Shown here: piece after piece, positions 1 through 8,229 of the stretch
How positions within the stretch are numbered: the stretch's first letter is position 1
Layout: each line of letters starts with the position of its first letter
Assembly (NCBI RefSeq): GCF_918698245.1
Contig: NZ_CAKKMS010000001.1
Span: forward strand, 248,001-312,000
Direction: 5' to 3'
Length of the DNA stretch: 64,000 nucleotides
DNA from: Pedobacter sp. Bi126
GTDB taxonomy: Bacteria > Bacteroidota > Bacteroidia > Sphingobacteriales > Sphingobacteriaceae
Notes under the pieces: generated by a model
Told to the model about the DNA's origin: nothing
Database searches by the model: none
Seen by the model: the letters and a program-made list of their open reading frames with translations, nothing else
Position numbers and translations under genes: made by a program

Positions 1-505
1 AGAAAAATTCTTTACCCGTCCTGATACCTTATCAGTTGGGGTTTGTAATGGTTGCCAGTTATTTGTAGAGTTGGGCTTAATTAATAAAGACCACGAAGAA
101 AAACCTAAAATGCTCCACAACAAGAGTGGTAAGCACGAAAGTATTTTCACATCGTTAACCTTACAAGAAAACAATTCTGTCATGTTATCTACCCTGGCCG
201 GAAGCACTTTAGGTGTTTGGGTATCGCATGGCGAAGGAAGATTCTCATTGCCGTACGCAGAAGACAAATATAAAATCGTAGCTAAATATGCTTACGAAAC
301 TTATCCGGCTAGCCCCAATGGCTCAGATTACAACACCGCAATGTTATGTGATGAAACTGGTCGCCACCTGGTCATGATGCCACACATTGAGCGTTCATTG
401 TTCCAATGGCACTGGGCAAATTACCTACAAGGCCGTAAAGACGAAGTTTCGCCGTGGATGGAAGCCTTCGTAAATGCACGCAAGTGGATTGAAAACAAGG
501 GATAA
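1..505 (+). CDS. purL: Phosphoribosylformylglycinamidine synthase, C-terminal part (partial)
   Basis: This is the 3' end of a gene entering from the left edge; the reading frame starts at base 2. The product is the glutamine amidotransferase domain of FGAM synthase, which takes ammonia from glutamine for the fourth step of purine synthesis in the cytoplasm. The visible 167 residues carry the nucleophile-elbow motif GVCNGCQ at residues 13-19 (Cys15 is the likely nucleophile) and, near the end, the MPHIERS segment that supplies the catalytic His and Glu. These are typical of large single-chain PurL. A strong hairpin terminator follows 20 bases after the stop. purM lies further down on the same strand. 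Only the N-terminal synthetase part is unseen. Confidence 0.95.
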   Translation, partial: EKFFTRPDTLSVGVCNGCQLFVELGLINKDHEEKPKMLHNKSGKHESIFTSLTLQENNSVMLSTLAGSTLGVWVSHGEGRFSLPYAEDKYKIVAKYAYETYPASPNGSDYNTAMLCDETGRHLVMMPHIERSLFQWHWANYLQGRKDEVSPWMEAFVNARKWIENKG

Positions 506-524
506 GAAACTGATGGAAAGTATA

Positions 525-561
525 AAAGGATGATGGAATTAAAACCATCATCCTTTTTTTT
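525..561 (+). terminator. Rho-independent terminator after purL
   Basis: A 12-bp perfect stem (AAAGGATGATGG pairing with CCATCATCCTTT) with an 8-base A/T loop is followed by a run of T. It starts 20 bases after the purL stop. Confidence 0.9.
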
Positions 562-584
562 GTTAATCATCATTCTATAGTTGG

Positions 585-1005
585 ATCGTCATGCTGATCC
601 GATAGCTATCGGATTTATTTCAGCATCTATCATGCTAATTAGTCACTGAACACCTAAGCTCAGGTACAAATAAATCATATAAATTGTCACGCTGAGGCAT
701 GAAGAATCTCTAACAGATAGCTACTTGCTTTAATTTTCGTGGCGTTGAAATGGAAAACAATAATAGTAAGCTTTCCATAGCTGAAGGATTCTTCACTGCG
801 TTCAGAATGACAATCTTACGATATTAAAATAAAAAAAACGGCCTGGGCACCGCCCAAACCGTTTCAATTTACCCAACCTCACATTTTTCTATAAGCGCAT
901 TAATAGAAAAATCATTTAATTATTAAAAAGAGATGTCATTCTGTCCAACGGACTCCTATGGAGGGCAGTATCGTCATGCTGAACTTGATTCAGCATCTAT
1001 CATGC
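585..1005. repeat. Cluster of dispersed palindromic repeats between purL and the tonB-like gene
   Basis: This 547-base gap has no convincing gene. It holds an 18-bp perfect palindrome ATCCGATAGCTATCGGAT at 597-614, set inside a 'catgctga...tttcagcatctatcatgct' repeat. A long inverted repeat follows at 684-813, whose ends (TTGTCA, CTGA, GAAGAATC and their complements) match the shorter copies at about 27430-27495 and 28476-28532. Another 'catgctgaacttgattcagcatctatcatgc'-type copy lies at about 974-1005. These are intergenic repeat classes also present elsewhere in the window. Confidence 0.75.
832..864 (-). terminator. Terminator for the tonB-like gene
   Basis: Read on the minus strand, AAACGG and GGGC arms pair with GCCC and CCGTTT and are followed by eight T. 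It lies about 190 bases after the tonB-like stop codon, with a dispersed repeat in between. Confidence 0.65.
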
Positions 1006-1052
1006 AGCTTAGAAAGCATCCCCCATTATTCGTTTTACATCATCCATCCCGC

Positions 1053-1904
1053 TTACATCATCTGAAAATTAATCGCCATATTATACCTTACACGCACCGG
1101 AACTCCTTTATTTTTCCCTGGTTTCCATAGCGGTGATTTTTTTATAACTTTAATGGCTTCCTCATCACAACCAAACCCAATCCCTTTAATTACAGATACA
1201 TCGGTAATCGAACCATCTTTCTCTACGACAAAGCTTACAAATACTTTTCCTCCAGCACCTTCTTCCTGTGCCCTTGAAGGATACCTTAAATTACGTTCCA
1301 TATATTTAGACCACGCTTTGGTACCACCGGTAAATTCAGGGTACTCATCAGCGCCTAAATAAATCTCTTTATCTTCGGGTGTTCCTGTACCTTCTTTAGC
1401 AGTTCCTGAACCATCACCACTACCTTTACCTTTATTGTCGGTTACTATTGCAGCAGGCGCAACTACTCCATCCTGTGTCTTAGTGCTGATCACTGCTAAT
1501 TTTATATCATCAACTGTCGGAGGAGGGGGAAGCTCTGTTTTATTAACCACCACCACTTGCGATGGAAGCGCTATTGTTTTAACCTTTACCGGATCGGCTT
1601 TTGCAGGTTCAGGTTTTTTCTCGGGTTTAGGTTCGTCTTTTTTCATCTGATGAATTTGATCAGGCAAAGTTGTCTCGGTAACTGTTGTAACGGTATCAAC
1701 AATTACATCTTTCGGAAACAGTTTTGCATAAATCAAAGGAGAAAAACACAACAATAAGAATAGACTACCAGATACGAAAAGTGCTCTTGTCATAATCGAT
1801 GAAGATTTAGACCTTAATTCATAAGCACCATAATTTTTGTTGCGGTCTGCAAATACAAGATCGAGCCACTCGGTTTTGTATACGTTAATTAAAGAGTTGA
1901 ACAT
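1053..1904 (-). CDS. TonB-family energy transducer
   Basis: Inner-membrane protein that passes proton-motive energy to TonB-dependent outer-membrane receptors. The ATG at 1904 was chosen over an upstream ATG at 1997 because the protein then begins MFNSLINVYKTEW and runs into WLDLVFADRNKNYGAYELR, the usual start of Bacteroidota TonB proteins. That gives 283 residues. A membrane segment lies at about 38-60, followed by a Pro/Lys-rich periplasmic spacer (KPEKKPEPAKADP), a Gly-rich linker, and a C-terminal TonB domain from about 200 with the YPSRAQEEGAGGKVFVSFVV core. No exbB or exbD is next to it, so it is a stand-alone paralogue. The receptor at 8230-11406 is a possible client, but no direct link is visible. 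Confidence 0.9.
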   Translation of the reverse strand: MFNSLINVYKTEWLDLVFADRNKNYGAYELRSKSSSIMTRALFVSGSLFLLLCFSPLIYAKLFPKDVIVDTVTTVTETTLPDQIHQMKKDEPKPEKKPEPAKADPVKVKTIALPSQVVVVNKTELPPPPTVDDIKLAVISTKTQDGVVAPAAIVTDNKGKGSGDGSGTAKEGTGTPEDKEIYLGADEYPEFTGGTKAWSKYMERNLRYPSRAQEEGAGGKVFVSFVVEKDGSITDVSVIKGIGFGCDEEAIKVIKKSPLWKPGKNKGVPVRVRYNMAINFQMM

Positions 1905-2078
1905 AGCTTTTAGTTTTATAGCATGATGCGGCAAAATCAGCAATTCCATAAAACATTTAAAAAATCTATTTTCTTTACAAAAAATGAAATTTTTCATCTG
2001 AAAAACATTTTTTTATTTCATTTTCAATAAAATTGATAAAAATAATACGATTCTTTTACGAGAATTAATAAAATATAC

Positions 2079-2086
2079 TATTTTTG
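2079..2086 (+). promoter_or_regulatory. Promoter -7 element of glnN
   Basis: TATTTTTG matches the Bacteroidota -7 consensus TAnnTTTG and ends 20 bases before the glnN ATG. No convincing -33 TTTG is seen at the usual spacing. Confidence 0.55.
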
Positions 2087-2106
2087 ACAAAAAACATAAC
2101 AAATTA

Positions 2107-4281
2107 ATGAAAAGCTTAAGAACCATCGCATTAAAAGAGGCTCAAAACAGAATTTCACCAGAAGTTAAATCTCCTTCGGCGAAAATTTCTGATTTTTACG
2201 GCTCGAATGTATTTGATAAGAAAAAAATGAGAGATTTCTTATCTAAGGACGTGTATGAAAAATTAATTTCATCTATCAACCAAGGTGAATTAATCAATTC
2301 TGACGATGCTAACCAAATTGCTACAGCTATGAAAGCTTGGGCAATGAGCGCTGGCGCAACGCACTACACGCACTGGTTCCAGCCATTAACTGGCACAACT
2401 GCTGAAAAACATGATTCATTTTTTGAGCCAAGTGGCGATGGTGCTATCGAGAAATTTGCAGGTAGTGCTTTAGTTCAACAAGAGCCAGATGCTTCTAGTT
2501 TCCCTAACGGTGGTATCCGTAATACTTTCGAAGCTCGTGGTTATACTGCTTGGGATCCTTCTTCTCCAGCTTTTATCATGGAAAGCAAAGCAGGTAAAAC
2601 ACTATGTATCCCTACAGTATTCGTATCTTATACCGGAGAAGCCTTGGATTATAAAGCACCTTTATTAAAAGCATTAGCTGCGCTTGATAAAGCTGCTGTT
2701 GATGTTTGCCAATATTTCGATAAAAGCATTACTAAAGTAAATGCATCTTTAGGTATCGAACAAGAATATTTCTTGGTTGATGAGTCATTGTTCAATGCCC
2801 GTCCCGATTTATTATTAACAGGCCGTGCTTTATTCGGACACATGTCTGCTAAAGGCCAACAATTAGAAGATCATTATTTCGGTTCTATCCCTGAGCGTGT
2901 TTTCAGCTACATGGTAGATTTCGAAAATGAAGCTTTAAAATTAGGTATTCCTTTAAAAACCCGTCACAATGAGGTTGCACCATCTCAGTTCGAGTGCGCA
3001 CCGATTTATGAAGAAATCAACCTGGCTATCGATCACAATCAATTATTGATGGATTTGATGGAAAAAGTTGCCCGTCGTCACCATTTCCGTGTATTGTTAC
3101 ACGAAAAACCATACGCAGGTATCAACGGATCAGGTAAACACAACAACTGGTCGTTAATTACCGATACAGGTAAAAACTTGTTGGCACCAGGTAAAACACC
3201 TAAAAACAACTTAATGTTCCTTGCTTTCTTTGTAAACACAATTAAAGCCGTTAGCGAGCATGCCGATTTATTACGTGCAAGTATTGCATCAGTAAGCAAC
3301 GATCACCGTTTAGGCGCTAACGAAGCGCCACCTGCAATTATCTCTATCTTCTTAGGTTCTCAGTTGAACGATGTATTAGATGAGATTGAGCACTCACGTA
3401 TCAGCAAAAAAATCAAAGAAGATAACGCACTTTGGTTAGGTATTCCTAAAATCCCTCAGATTTTATTAGATAATACCGACCGTAACCGTACTTCTCCTTT
3501 CGCATTTACAGGTAACAAATTTGAGCTTAGAGCTGTTGGATCTTCAGCAAACTCTTCTGCACCAATGACGATCTTAAACGCGATTATGGCTGAGCAATTG
3601 GTTAAATTTAAAGCTGAAGTTGATAAATTGATCAAAAAAGGTGATAAAAAGGACATCGCTTTATTAACCGTGATCAAAAAATACATCAAAGAATCTAAAA
3701 ACATCCGTTTTGAAGGCAATGGTTATAGCCAGGAGTGGGAAGATGAAGCTGCAGCACGCGGTTTATCAAACATCAAAACTACACCAAAAGCTTTAGATGC
3801 TTATTTAACTGAAAAATCTGCTGAGTTATTTGCAACAACAGGTATCTATAGCGCACGTGAGATCCATGCCCGTCATGAAATCATGTTAGAAAACTTCTAT
3901 AAAAAACTACAGATCGAAGCACGTGTAATGGGCGAAGTGGCTAACACGGCCATTATCCCAGCTGCAATTGCTTACCAAAACTCTTTAATCGAAAACGTAC
4001 AAGGATTAAAAGCAATTGGTGTAGATAGCAAAGTTTCTATCGATATCGTTAAAAAATTATCAGAGCATTTAGAAATTGTCAAAACCAATATCGATGCGAT
4101 GTTAGAAGAACGTAAATTAACCAACAAAATCGAAGATACCCGCGAGAAAGCGATTGCTTACGATGAGAAAGTTAAATCTTACTTCGATATCATCCGTTAC
4201 CACGCTGATAAATTAGAGCAGATTGTTGACGATAGCGTTTGGCCTTTACCAAAATTCAGAGAATTATTATTCATGAAATAG
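2107..4281 (+). CDS. glnN: Type III glutamine synthetase
   Basis: Makes glutamine from glutamate, ammonia and ATP in the cytoplasm. The length of 724 residues fits the GSIII class (about 700-730), much longer than GSI. The N-terminal beta-grasp part contains the THYTHWFQP segment. The catalytic part has the GSIII signature KPYAGINGSGKHNNWS around residue 340, with glutamate metal ligands in GIEQEYFLVD (about 217-226), and a late helical region specific to GSIII. It is a single-gene unit with its own -7 element. It sits between purL and purM, both of purine synthesis, where PurL consumes glutamine; this may be chance. Assignment is firm; the symbol follows usual GSIII naming. Confidence 0.95.
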   Translation: MKSLRTIALKEAQNRISPEVKSPSAKISDFYGSNVFDKKKMRDFLSKDVYEKLISSINQGELINSDDANQIATAMKAWAMSAGATHYTHWFQPLTGTTAEKHDSFFEPSGDGAIEKFAGSALVQQEPDASSFPNGGIRNTFEARGYTAWDPSSPAFIMESKAGKTLCIPTVFVSYTGEALDYKAPLLKALAALDKAAVDVCQYFDKSITKVNASLGIEQEYFLVDESLFNARPDLLLTGRALFGHMSAKGQQLEDHYFGSIPERVFSYMVDFENEALKLGIPLKTRHNEVAPSQFECAPIYEEINLAIDHNQLLMDLMEKVARRHHFRVLLHEKPYAGINGSGKHNNWSLITDTGKNLLAPGKTPKNNLMFLAFFVNTIKAVSEHADLLRASIASVSNDHRLGANEAPPAIISIFLGSQLNDVLDEIEHSRISKKIKEDNALWLGIPKIPQILLDNTDRNRTSPFAFTGNKFELRAVGSSANSSAPMTILNAIMAEQLVKFKAEVDKLIKKGDKKDIALLTVIKKYIKESKNIRFEGNGYSQEWEDEAAARGLSNIKTTPKALDAYLTEKSAELFATTGIYSAREIHARHEIMLENFYKKLQIEARVMGEVANTAIIPAAIAYQNSLIENVQGLKAIGVDSKVSIDIVKKLSEHLEIVKTNIDAMLEERKLTNKIEDTREKAIAYDEKVKSYFDIIRYHADKLEQIVDDSVWPLPKFRELLFMK

Positions 4282-4418
4282 ATTTTAAGCCGTAAGGTTT
4301 AAGGTGTAGGGCGTAAGGTTTAACTTTACGCCCTTTTCTTTTAGTTCATTGGTTATTAGAACGGTTAATTGTTTTAAATGGCTTAACTGGCAATTGACAA
4401 CTGTCAACTTTTTTTTGA

Positions 4419-4690
4419 AAGCAATACCAGTGCTCATCGATTAATCCAGCCCTGCTTTCCTTCCTGCTGTAAAATTTTCGCAAGATTTTCAATGCATCGT
4501 TTACAGCATCCATCCAATCAGGTTTATTTAAACCAGGCCTGTGCAAGGAAAAAATCCGCCCACGAAGAACCTCCCGCTGTACCTAAGCCCGATTGTACGG
4601 ATGCCGTTTTAATCGACAGTTTTTTAATTCTCAAAATTTAAAACGGCAGGAGGAAAAGCGGGGCTGAAAGCTGCCATGGAATACGAACGT
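4419..4690. repeat. Bacteroidota-type intergenic repeat, copy 1
   Basis: Copy 1 of a roughly 270-bp element repeated about 375 bp later. It ends in a hairpin: TGCCGTTTTAA pairs with TTTAAAACGGCA around a variable A/T loop, flanked by 'cctaagcccgatt' and 'aaaagcggggctg'. I recall repeats with this general frame (agcccgat ... ggcatcc ... gcgaaaagcgggg) as frequent after genes in Flavobacterium and relatives. The first 135 bases are open on the minus strand (4346-4546), but the differences from copy 2 are mostly amino-acid changing, so a real protein is unlikely. Confidence 0.7.
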
Positions 4691-4793
4691 TCACTTCAAA
4701 ACCTCTTAATTAGCTACTATTATCCCCACCAAAGCGTCCTCCTGAACTTGGTTCAGGATCTAATCGAAATTGCTTTACGTTGGCAAAGGCTTT

Positions 4794-5065
4794 TTTTTGA
4801 AAGCAATACCAGTGCTCATCGGTTAACCAGGCCCTGCTTTCCTTCCTGCTGTAAAGTTTTCGCAAGATTTTCAATGCATCGTTTACAGCATCCATCCAAT
4901 CAGGTTTTTTTAAACCAGGCTTGTGCAAGGAAAAAACCGCAACGAAGAACCTACCCGCTTTACCTAAGCCCGATTGTACGGATGCCGTTTTATTAAGTTA
5001 AATCTCCTATTTATTCCACCTTTAACGGCAGCAGGAAAAGCGGGGCTGCAAGCCGCCAAAGACCA
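4794..5065. repeat. Bacteroidota-type intergenic repeat, copy 2
   Basis: Direct repeat of the element at 4419-4690, with about a dozen differences over the first 190 bases. The terminal hairpin keeps GCCGTT pairing with AACGGC, but its loop sequence is quite different. The rest of the 4282-5248 gap holds low-complexity 'gtaaggtttaaggtgtagggcgtaaggt'-like sequence (4290-4325) and a 'gtgcgctttgtgccttcgtgg' repeat (about 5115-5140). Confidence 0.7.
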
Positions 5066-5233
5066 ACCTTCGCTTTCAAAAAAAAACGAATCCCTACCTT
5101 TTACACCTTAAATCTTTGTGCGCTTTGTGCCTTCGTGGTAAACAAACTCAGGTGCCTAAGGTGGTAAAAAAGCCTTGCCGTTTGGCCATAAAAAACCTTA
5201 AGTATTTAGCTTTAGTCTTTCCCCTTAAAACCT

Positions 5234-5241
5234 TATCTTTG
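5234..5241 (+). promoter_or_regulatory. Possible promoter -7 element of purM
   Basis: TATCTTTG fits TAnnTTTG, with a TTTA 19 bases upstream (5211-5214). It ends only seven bases before the ATG, so a transcript starting the usual five to seven bases downstream would have almost no leader. Confidence 0.5.
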
Positions 5242-5248
5242 CGCCAAC

Positions 5249-6430
5249 ATGAGTGATAACAGGTACAATCAACGTGGCGTTTCTGCCTCAAAAGAAGATG
5301 TGCACAATGCCATCAAAAACATAGATAAAGGAATTTTCCCTAAAGCATTCTGCAAAATCATCCCTGACATTTTAGGTGGTGACGAGGAATATTGCAATAT
5401 CATGCATGCAGACGGCGCAGGTACCAAATCTTCTTTAGCTTACGTATACTGGAAAGAAACCGGAGATATCTCGGTTTGGAAAGGTATTGCACAAGATGCC
5501 ATCATCATGAATATCGATGATTTAATCTGTGTTGGTGCTACCGATAACATTTTGTTATCCTCAACCATTGGAAGGAATAAAAACCTGATCCCGGGCGAAG
5601 TGATTGCTGCTGTAATTAACGGTACAGAAGAAATCTTGGCCGATCTGCGCGAACAAGGCATCTCGATTTATTCTACCGGCGGCGAAACTGCCGATGTTGG
5701 CGACTTAGTGAGGACCATTATCGTCGATTCTACGGTAACCTGTAGATTAAAGCGGGAAGATATCATCAGCAACGATAATATTCAGCCAGGCGACGTAATT
5801 GTGGCACTAGCCTCATCCGGACAAGCCACTTACGAAACCGAATACAATGGTGGTATGGGATCGAACGGATTAACCTCTGCCCGTCATGATGTTTTCGATA
5901 AAACAGTAGCCAACAGTTACCCTGAAAGTTTCGATCCGGCTGTTCCATTTGATCTGGTTTTCTCCGGAAAAAAACAATTAACAGAAGAAATAGCTATTGA
6001 AGGATTTGGCCAAACTACGGTAGGTAAATTGGTTTTATCCCCTACGCGTACCTATGCACCTGTAATCAAAAAGATTTTAGAAAGTCATCGCAGTCAGATT
6101 AATGGTATTGTACATTGCAGTGGTGGTGCACAAACCAAGGTATTACATTTCATCAATGATGATATCCACGTCATCAAGAATAACTTATTTCCTATCCCTA
6201 CCCTATTTAAATTGATTCAGGAACAATCGGGTACCGATTGGAAAGAAATGTATAAGGTATTTAATATGGGGCACCGCATGGAATTATATGTTCCTCAGGA
6301 GATTGCCGAAAGCATTATCGAAATATCAAAAAGCTTTAATATCGATGCACAGATTATCGGTCGCGTAGAAAAAGGCGATCAAAAACAAGTGACTATCGAA
6401 AGCGAAAAAGGAACTTTCGTTTATAACTAA
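5249..6430 (+). CDS. purM: Phosphoribosylformylglycinamidine cyclo-ligase (AIR synthase)
   Basis: Closes the imidazole ring of the purine precursor (FGAM to AIR, using ATP) in the cytoplasm. The 393 residues show the AIRS fold: the N-terminal ATP-binding half with HADGAGTKSSLAY (about residues 53-65) and the D-I-I-M-N-I-D-D-L segment (about 88-96), then STGGETADVGD near 142-152. The C-terminal half has IVHCSGGAQTK and a FNMGHRMELYV motif. It is somewhat longer than the E. coli enzyme (345), as in other Bacteroidota. It ends at a terminator shared with the convergent small gene at 6488-6769. Confidence 0.95.
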   Translation: MSDNRYNQRGVSASKEDVHNAIKNIDKGIFPKAFCKIIPDILGGDEEYCNIMHADGAGTKSSLAYVYWKETGDISVWKGIAQDAIIMNIDDLICVGATDNILLSSTIGRNKNLIPGEVIAAVINGTEEILADLREQGISIYSTGGETADVGDLVRTIIVDSTVTCRLKREDIISNDNIQPGDVIVALASSGQATYETEYNGGMGSNGLTSARHDVFDKTVANSYPESFDPAVPFDLVFSGKKQLTEEIAIEGFGQTTVGKLVLSPTRTYAPVIKKILESHRSQINGIVHCSGGAQTKVLHFINDDIHVIKNNLFPIPTLFKLIQEQSGTDWKEMYKVFNMGHRMELYVPQEIAESIIEISKSFNIDAQIIGRVEKGDQKQVTIESEKGTFVYN

Positions 6431-6449
6431 GTTTTGAGATACAATTTAA

Positions 6450-6484
6450 AAAGGCTGCTGAAAATTAAATTCAGCAGCCTTTAT
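6450..6484. terminator. Bidirectional terminator between purM and the convergent small gene
   Basis: A 13-bp stem AAAGGCTGCTGAA with complement TTCAGCAGCCTTT and a short A/T loop lies between two converging stop codons. Confidence 0.85.
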
Positions 6485-6487
6485 TTA

Positions 6488-6769
6488 TTACTCACGTTCT
6501 ACAAATTTATGGAAGGTACTCTCCTCTCCATCTGCTTTTTTATCCTGATACAAAAAATCGAGTTTGTTGTCATCAAAGGTTTTAAAAAAGGTATCCCAAT
6601 CTGTCTCCTTTAGGTCTGAAGAACTGTCGCTATGCTTTGGGAAATGAATCCTTAAAATGCCACCACCTTTGGTTTCTGCTGTATCTGCAACTATTGCCGG
6701 TACACCGCCATGTTCCTCTGCCCAGGCTTTTATTGTAGCATGATCATGGGTCTGTTTCGAAGTGCTCAT
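6488..6769 (-). CDS. Small conserved protein, often mislabelled '1,4-alpha-glucan branching enzyme'
   Basis: A 93-residue soluble, acidic protein. The pattern K-Q-T-x-D-H-x-x-I-x-x-W-A-E-E-x-G-G-x-P-A at the start, GGGILRIHFP in the middle and a final F-L-Y-Q-x-x-x-A-D-G-x-x-S-x-F-x-K-F-V is that of a small family seen in many bacteria. Members are sometimes annotated as glucan branching enzyme, but it is far too short for such an enzyme and has none of its motifs. Function unknown. It converges on purM and stands alone. The ATG at 6769 is preceded by an A/T-rich leader. Confidence 0.8.
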   Translation of the reverse strand: MSTSKQTHDHATIKAWAEEHGGVPAIVADTAETKGGGILRIHFPKHSDSSSDLKETDWDTFFKTFDDNKLDFLYQDKKADGEESTFHKFVERE

Positions 6770-6926
6770 TGTTTTAAATATTAGTTTTAAATAAATAGAC
6801 TAATATTAAAATCATTTTTTGGCAGAAATGGTTTTAGTTATAATAAAAAACATCGCTAAGACATAATTTAATCTAATACACACTAGCTACCGTATCGACA
6901 CATTATTAAGTTTACGGTACATCATT

Positions 6927-6934
6927 TAATTTTG
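6927..6934 (+). promoter_or_regulatory. Promoter -7 element of the NeuD-type gene
   Basis: TAATTTTG matches TAnnTTTG, 54 bases before the start codon at 6989. Confidence 0.5.
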
Positions 6935-6988
6935 CTGAGATAAATGTATATTGACTTTAAATAAATCACTCCAAACAGGAATAACGTT

Positions 6989-7624
6989 ATGATCAATGTA
7001 TATCTTCTTGGTGCAGGCAAACATGCTACAGAGCTGAGCGAGTATTTTAACGGCAATAACGAATATCAATTAGCAGGATACGTAATAAACCTGGATAATG
7101 CCGTTAACCATCCAAATATAGCCATGCCAGTTATTTCCTTACCATCTTTTTTAGAAAAACATCCTGCTGCTTTAAATATTGCATTAATTGGTGCAATAGG
7201 CACTTATGAAAGAAAATCTATTATTGAACCATTAGAAAACAAAGGCTATCAATTCATTAATATTATCCATCAACACAACTACATCAGTCCATCTATTAAA
7301 ATTGGCCACGGCAACTGTATTGCCCCAGGCTGTGTAATCAATGCAAATGTGCGTATCGGTAACCACTGTATTGTTAATTCCAACTGCAACATCAGTCACG
7401 ATTGCATACTAGAAGACTATGTGACCATTTCTCCCGGCGTAACCATTGCCGGAAACGTAAACATTAACGAAGGCGTTTTTATAGGTGCGGGAGCAACAAT
7501 AATTCCAGGCATAACCATTGGAAAGGGAGCCTATGTAGCCGCCGGAGCTTGCGTTACAAAAGATGTTCCGCCGCATGTGATGATTGCGGGTGTGCCTGCA
7601 AAGATTAAAAAAACAATAGATTAA
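6989..7624 (+). CDS. NeuD/PglD-type acetyltransferase (left-handed beta helix)
   Basis: A sugar O- or N-acetyltransferase of the sialic-acid O-acetyltransferase NeuD / PglD family, 211 residues. The N-terminal 80 residues form a small nucleotide-binding-like domain (MINVYLLGAGKHATELSEY). From about residue 100 there are imperfect hexapeptide repeats of the [LIV]-G-x-x-x-x kind (KIGHGNCIAPGCVINANVR, VSIGAGATI-like turns, GKGAYVAAGA), ending with GVPAKIKK, the standard end of this fold. Such enzymes modify cell-surface polysaccharide sugars, using acetyl-CoA. No glycan operon is next to it, so the acceptor cannot be read from context. Confidence 0.85.
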   Translation: MINVYLLGAGKHATELSEYFNGNNEYQLAGYVINLDNAVNHPNIAMPVISLPSFLEKHPAALNIALIGAIGTYERKSIIEPLENKGYQFINIIHQHNYISPSIKIGHGNCIAPGCVINANVRIGNHCIVNSNCNISHDCILEDYVTISPGVTIAGNVNINEGVFIGAGATIIPGITIGKGAYVAAGACVTKDVPPHVMIAGVPAKIKKTID

Positions 7625-7663
7625 ACAATCTGAATTTATAAATACTTCAGAAGTTGATATAAA

Positions 7664-7697
7664 TAAAAAATCCCCGATCGAATGACCGCGGATTTGT
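7664..7697. terminator. Weak hairpin between converging genes
   Basis: AAATCC pairs with GGATTT, and the inner CG pairs with CG past one mismatch, between the genes at 6989 (+) and 7723 (-). Its T tract is short. Confidence 0.4.
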
Positions 7698-7722
7698 AAA
7701 AACATCTAAGTATCTATATGCA

Positions 7723-8034
7723 CTATTGTAACCTCAAAATCCGTTCACCATACTTAATTTCTGTCTCAGAGGTGATTGCAAATTCATATTCCTTTTCTGC
7801 TGTAACAGTAAGCTTTTTACCCTTGATTTTGTAAGTACCTCTATATGCTACATCGCCACCTGGCACTATATCTGCTTTGCCATCTACCATGAGGGTAACG
7901 CGTATCGCACTGGTAAGATATCCATCAGATTTGGGCACATTAATTTCATAAAATGTTTTTTCTTCTTTTACCGTTAGCTTTTTACAAGAGGTAAAACATA
8001 AAAACAAGAGCATTAAATAGATGAGATTTTTCAT
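7723..8034 (-). CDS. Small predicted lipoprotein, unknown function
   Basis: A 103-residue protein with a lipoprotein signal: hydrophobic MKNLIYLMLLFLCF followed by the lipobox T-S-C at 15-17, so probably lipid-anchored outside the inner membrane. The remainder is beta-rich (YRGTYKIKGKKLTVTAEKEYEF) and resembles the small lipocalin-like lipoproteins that Bacteroidota carry in numbers, but no family is recognised. It is preceded by an A/T-rich leader and lies after a terminator shared with the TonB-dependent receptor region. Confidence 0.7.
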   Translation of the reverse strand: MKNLIYLMLLFLCFTSCKKLTVKEEKTFYEINVPKSDGYLTSAIRVTLMVDGKADIVPGGDVAYRGTYKIKGKKLTVTAEKEYEFAITSETEIKYGERILRLQ

Positions 8035-8165
8035 ATTATTTAGTTTTATAACAAAAACGTATCATGGTTAATAAACGCTACAATAAAAAATTCTATTAAT
8101 CACCATAGAAGTTTACCGGATTAAACAGATTCTAAAATATAATAAATAGCATTTAAAAAAAAGTC

Positions 8166-8219
8166 CATAGATAACAAAAAATCCCTGATCAAATGATCGG
8201 GGATTTTTTGTTATCTATG
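8166..8219. terminator. Strong terminator after the TonB-dependent receptor
   Basis: A near-perfect inverted repeat: the 19-base arm at 8166-8184 matches the complement at 8201-8219, with an inner TGATC pairing with GATCG-side bases. It contains A6 and T6 runs, so it can work in either direction. It lies 11 bases beyond the receptor stop codon. Confidence 0.9.
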
Positions 8220-8229
8220 TATTTTGCTA

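Noticed and set aside
933..1130. Small ORF between purL and the tonB-like gene
   Set aside because: It consists of dispersed-repeat sequence and the antisense end of the tonB-like gene.
4710..4928. Paired minus-strand ORFs (4346-4546 and 4710-4928) with similar proteins
   Set aside because: They are parts of a duplicated intergenic repeat; most differences between copies alter the amino acid, and there is no start region of note.
2107..6430. A purine/glutamine operon purL-glnN-purM
   Set aside because: Terminators, own promoter elements and long gaps separate the genes, and the tonB-like gene lies between on the other strand.
6488..6769. Glucan branching enzyme
   Set aside because: Members of this 93-residue family are often given that name, but the protein has no glycosidase domain.
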